DNA of 10,879 nucleotides from an uncultured Solirubrobacterales bacterium. Lineage in GTDB: Bacteria > Actinomycetota > Thermoleophilia > Solirubrobacterales > Solirubrobacteraceae. Location: NCBI GenBank assembly GCA_903830015.1, contig CAIKSH010000146.1, positions 1-10,879 on the forward strand, read 5' to 3'. The number at the start of each line of letters is the position of its first letter. The stretch's first letter is position 1. Position numbers and translations under genes: made by a program. Positions 6,417 through 10,879 of the stretch are shown here, piece by piece. The notes below the pieces were generated by a model. It ran no database searches. It was given only the letters and a program-made list of their open reading frames with translations, and was not told the DNA's origin.

Positions 6417-8043
6417 TAGCGCGGGCTGAGACTGACCGAGCGGCCTTCGTGGACCGTCTCGATGGCCACGATCTCGCGGACCACCTCGTCGGGCACGGGG
6501 GTTGTGGTTATGAGGACCATCACCGCCGTGGAGCCGTCGCCCCCCTGGGCTCCGTCGGGCTGGTAGCCGACCGCGGCGCTGTCGATGTTGATCGAGTGGC
6601 TGCCGAGGATCGTGGCCACGCGGCCGATGCTTCCGGGCACGTCGGCGTAACGGAAGATCGAGAGGTTCTCGTCGAGCTGCAGGTTGAAGCGCCTCCCCCA
6701 GGCCTCGAGCAGGTGGGGCTGGTGGTTCTTGCCGAGCGTCGTGCCGACGACACGGGTCTCCTGGCCCCCGCCGACGATGGTCACCCGGACCAGCTCGGTG
6801 AAGTCGCGGGCGCTGGTGCGCGAGCTCTCGACGGTGACGATGCCCCGAGCGGCGGCGATCGCCGGCGCGTTGACCTCGTTTACCGGCTCTTCGAGGTGGC
6901 CGGAGAGAATCCCGAGCAGGACCGCGGTGGTGAGGGGGCGGCAGTCGCGGTCGGCGATCCGGCCGAGGTACTCCACCTCGACCCGGTCGATGGACTGCCC
7001 GGCGGCCAGCGAGCTGGCCAGGCGCCCGAGCATGCGGGAGAGCGGCAGGAACGGCCCGAGCACCTCGAGGTCCTCGGCGGCCACGGCGGGAACGTTGACC
7101 GCACTGGTCGCTCCCTGGCCGGTCAGCGCCCGAACCACCTGCTCGGCGGCCTGGTAGCCGGCGCGGTCGGTGGCCTCGGTGGTCGAGGCCCCCAGGTGCG
7201 GAGTGACCACGACGTGGGGGTTGCCGAAGAGCGGGTGCTCGGTGATCGGCTCGCTCTGGAATACGTCCAGCGCGGCGCCGGCCACCTTGCCCGAGGCGAT
7301 CGCCGCCTCCAGGTCGGCGTCGACCACCAGGGGCCCCCGGGCCACGTTGAGTATCCGGACCCCGTCCTTCATCTTCGAGAAGGCCTCGGCGTCCAGCCAG
7401 CCCTCGGTCTCCGGGGTCTTGGGCAGGTGGATGGTTATGAAGTCGGACTCGGCGTAGAGCTGGTCGGCGTCGGCGGCCTGGCGCACCCCGAGCTCCCGGT
7501 AGCGCTCGGCGCCGACGTAGGGGTCGTAGGCGACCACGTCCATGTCGAAGGCCTGGGCGCGCTCGGCCACCAGCTGGCCGATTCGCCCGAAGCCGAGAAT
7601 CCCCAGCGTCTTGCCGCTGAGCTCGACGCCGGAGAACTGCTTGCGCTCCCAGCGCCCGTCGACCAGCGCCATGTGGGCCTGGGGCACGTTGCGGGCCAGC
7701 GCCAGGAGCAGGGCCATCGTGTGCTCGGCGGCGGTGACGACGTTCGACTCAGGGGCGTTGGCCACAATGATCCCGCGCTCGGTAGCCGCCTCGACGTCGA
7801 CGTTGTCCACCCCCACGCCGGCCCGGCCGACCGCCTTGAGCCGTTCGGCCCGCTCGATCAGCCCGGCGTCGACCTGGGTCGCCGAGCGGATCAGCAGGCC
7901 GTCGTAGCCGCCGACCTCGCTCTCCAGCTTCTCCCGGTCCCAGTCCAGGCCGAGGTCGACCTCGAAGCCGTTCTCGCGCAGCAGCTCGACGCCGGCTTCG
8001 CCGACGTCCTCGCAGACCAGCACCCGGGGCTTCTCGCTTGCCA

Positions 8044-8044
<1 letters not shown>
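6416..8044 (-). CDS. serA: D-3-phosphoglycerate dehydrogenase (SerA)
   Basis: SerA oxidises 3-phosphoglycerate with NAD+ in the first step of serine synthesis. The 542 residues match the long (type I) family. The order is substrate-binding domain, nucleotide-binding domain, C-terminal segment; the NAD motif is GFGRIG (151-156). The catalytic Arg, Glu and His are visible as R236 (NVARGPLV), E265 (FQSEP) and H283 (TPHLGAST). After about residue 315 comes the intervening ASB-type domain (NVPAVAAEDLEVLGPF, LGRIADRDCRPL). A C-terminal ACT domain follows at about 463-540 (FRYADVPGSIGRVATILG, NIDSAAVG), where serine inhibits in relatives. I start it at the ATG at 8044 (MASEKPRVLVCEDVG), because the frame stays open upstream but loses all family similarity there. 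Its start shares one base with the serC stop (TGATG), implying coupled translation. The stop is TAG. Confidence 0.96.
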
Positions 8045-10210
<2,166 letters not shown>

Positions 10211-10223
10211 GGGCGCAATGGTA
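10211..10223 (-). promoter_or_regulatory. Candidate leaderless promoter of ilvC
   Basis: TACCAT (10218-10223) fits TANNNT and is 7 nt (TGCGCCC) from the ilvC ATG, the same geometry as upstream of the leuA leader peptide. No Shine-Dalgarno and no recognisable -35 are present. The gap to the upstream methyltransferase stop is only 37 bases, so read-through from upstream is also possible. Confidence 0.45.
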
Positions 10224-10247
10224 GGCCAGCCGCCGCGGTCGGCGCGC

Positions 10248-10879
10248 TCAGGCCTCGGCGCCGGCCACCAGGGAGAGGCCGGGCACGCTGACGGTGCCGT
10301 CGGCGGCGACGTAGGGCGCCAGGGCCTCGTCGACCGCCTCGCGCAGCTCGTAGTGCTCGGCCGGGCTGAGGCCCTCGAGCGCGGCGGGCAGCGATACCGA
10401 GGTCTCGACCATCTCCTGCCAGCGCTCGTCGAGCCCCGCGGAGGTCCAGTGAACCTCGAGCTCCTCGACCCTGGGCTCGGTGAACCCGGCGGCCCCGAGG
10501 AGCTCCTCCAGCGCGCCGGGCGCGCTGAGGGCGAACATGCCGGGGGCCGTGTCGTCGACCGGACCGGCGTGGCCGAGGCGCTCGAGCTGCTCCTGGACCA
10601 GGGCGATCCACGGGTTCTGGTCCCGAGGCCCCCAGACGGCTAGGGCGATGCGCCCTCCGGGCTTGAGCACGCGCCGGGCCTCGCGCAGGCCGGCCTCCGG
10701 GTCGGGCAGGAGCATGTAGCCCCAGCGGCTGATAACCGCGTCGAGCATCGCCGCCGAGAGGTCGAGCCACTCGGCCTCCAGGCGGCGCGCCTCCACGTGG
10801 GCTCCCTCCGGCGCCTCGGCCTCCACCCGCTCGGAGGCGGCGGCGACCATCGACTCGGAGGCGTCGCTGACCAGCACGC
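10248..10879 (-). CDS. Class I SAM-dependent methyltransferase, C-terminal part
   Basis: The visible 210 codons (5' end outside the window) carry the second half of a UbiE/Methyltransf_11-like Rossmann methyltransferase. [11 protein letters not shown] near the beginning is motif II, with the acidic residue (SDAS) expected to bind the SAM ribose. [22 protein letters not shown] is the motif IV/V region, and [18 protein letters not shown] is the hallmark post-core strand-turn. The C-terminal part contains [15 protein letters not shown] and an acidic helix, with no recognised extra domain. The glycine-rich SAM motif I must lie beyond the right edge. The substrate cannot be deduced. Its location 37 bases before ilvC probably reflects simple adjacency; a metabolic link is not evident. 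Confidence 0.8.
   Translation of the reverse strand, partial: VLVSDASESMVAAASERVEAEAPEGAHVEARRLEAEWLDLSAAMLDAVISRWGYMLLPDPEAGLREARRVLKPGGRIALAVWGPRDQNPWIALVQEQLERLGHAGPVDDTAPGMFALSAPGALEELLGAAGFTEPRVEELEVHWTSAGLDERWQEMVETSVSLPAALEGLSPAEHYELREAVDEALAPYVAADGTVSVPGLSLVAGAEA

Overview
The window is GC-rich bacterial DNA in which every supported gene lies on the minus strand. Very high G/C at third codon positions, GTG as well as ATG starts, promoter -10 boxes of the TANNNT kind placed just upstream of start codons (leaderless transcripts), and an actinobacterial-type SerC suggest an actinomycetote. A deep-branching group such as Thermoleophilia/Solirubrobacterales is my best guess; this placement is an inference, not a database result.

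Read in the direction of transcription (from high to low coordinates), the window opens with the 3' part of a class I SAM methyltransferase (10248-10879). A biosynthetic run follows: ilvC (ketol-acid reductoisomerase), serC (phosphoserine aminotransferase) and serA (phosphoglycerate dehydrogenase, with a C-terminal ACT domain). Next is a compact four-gene polyamine ABC transporter operon, potA-potD-potB-potC. Its genes overlap by 4-11 bases and it has its own candidate promoter at 6365-6392. After that come leuA (2-isopropylmalate synthase) and the beginning of leuC (isopropylmalate isomerase large subunit), which runs off the left edge.

The most interesting stretch is the 182-base gap between potC and leuA. 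It holds a 17-residue leader peptide (2145-2198, MSFPLSIRLLLLPPRGE) with four Leu codons in a row, preceded at 7 nt by a TAATCT box, so the transcript probably starts at or next to its AUG. The leader RNA has two perfectly nested long-range complementarities. The first codons of the leader pair over 9 nt with the leuA Shine-Dalgarno region, and the Leu codons pair over 7 nt with a GAAGAAG downstream. Two local hairpins lie inside. No U-tract terminator is visible. The layout reads as a leucine-responsive attenuator acting on leuA translation. Leader-peptide control of leuA, including a conserved 'LEU element', has been described in Actinobacteria (recalled, not checked). The gene-level idea is therefore known, but this particular architecture deserves testing.

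Together the genes supply branched-chain amino acid synthesis (ilvC, leuA, leuC), serine synthesis from 3-phosphoglycerate (serA, serC) and polyamine uptake (pot). The pot operon splits an otherwise amino-acid-biosynthetic cluster. I saw no rRNA, tRNA, CRISPR array, insertion sequence or phage gene.
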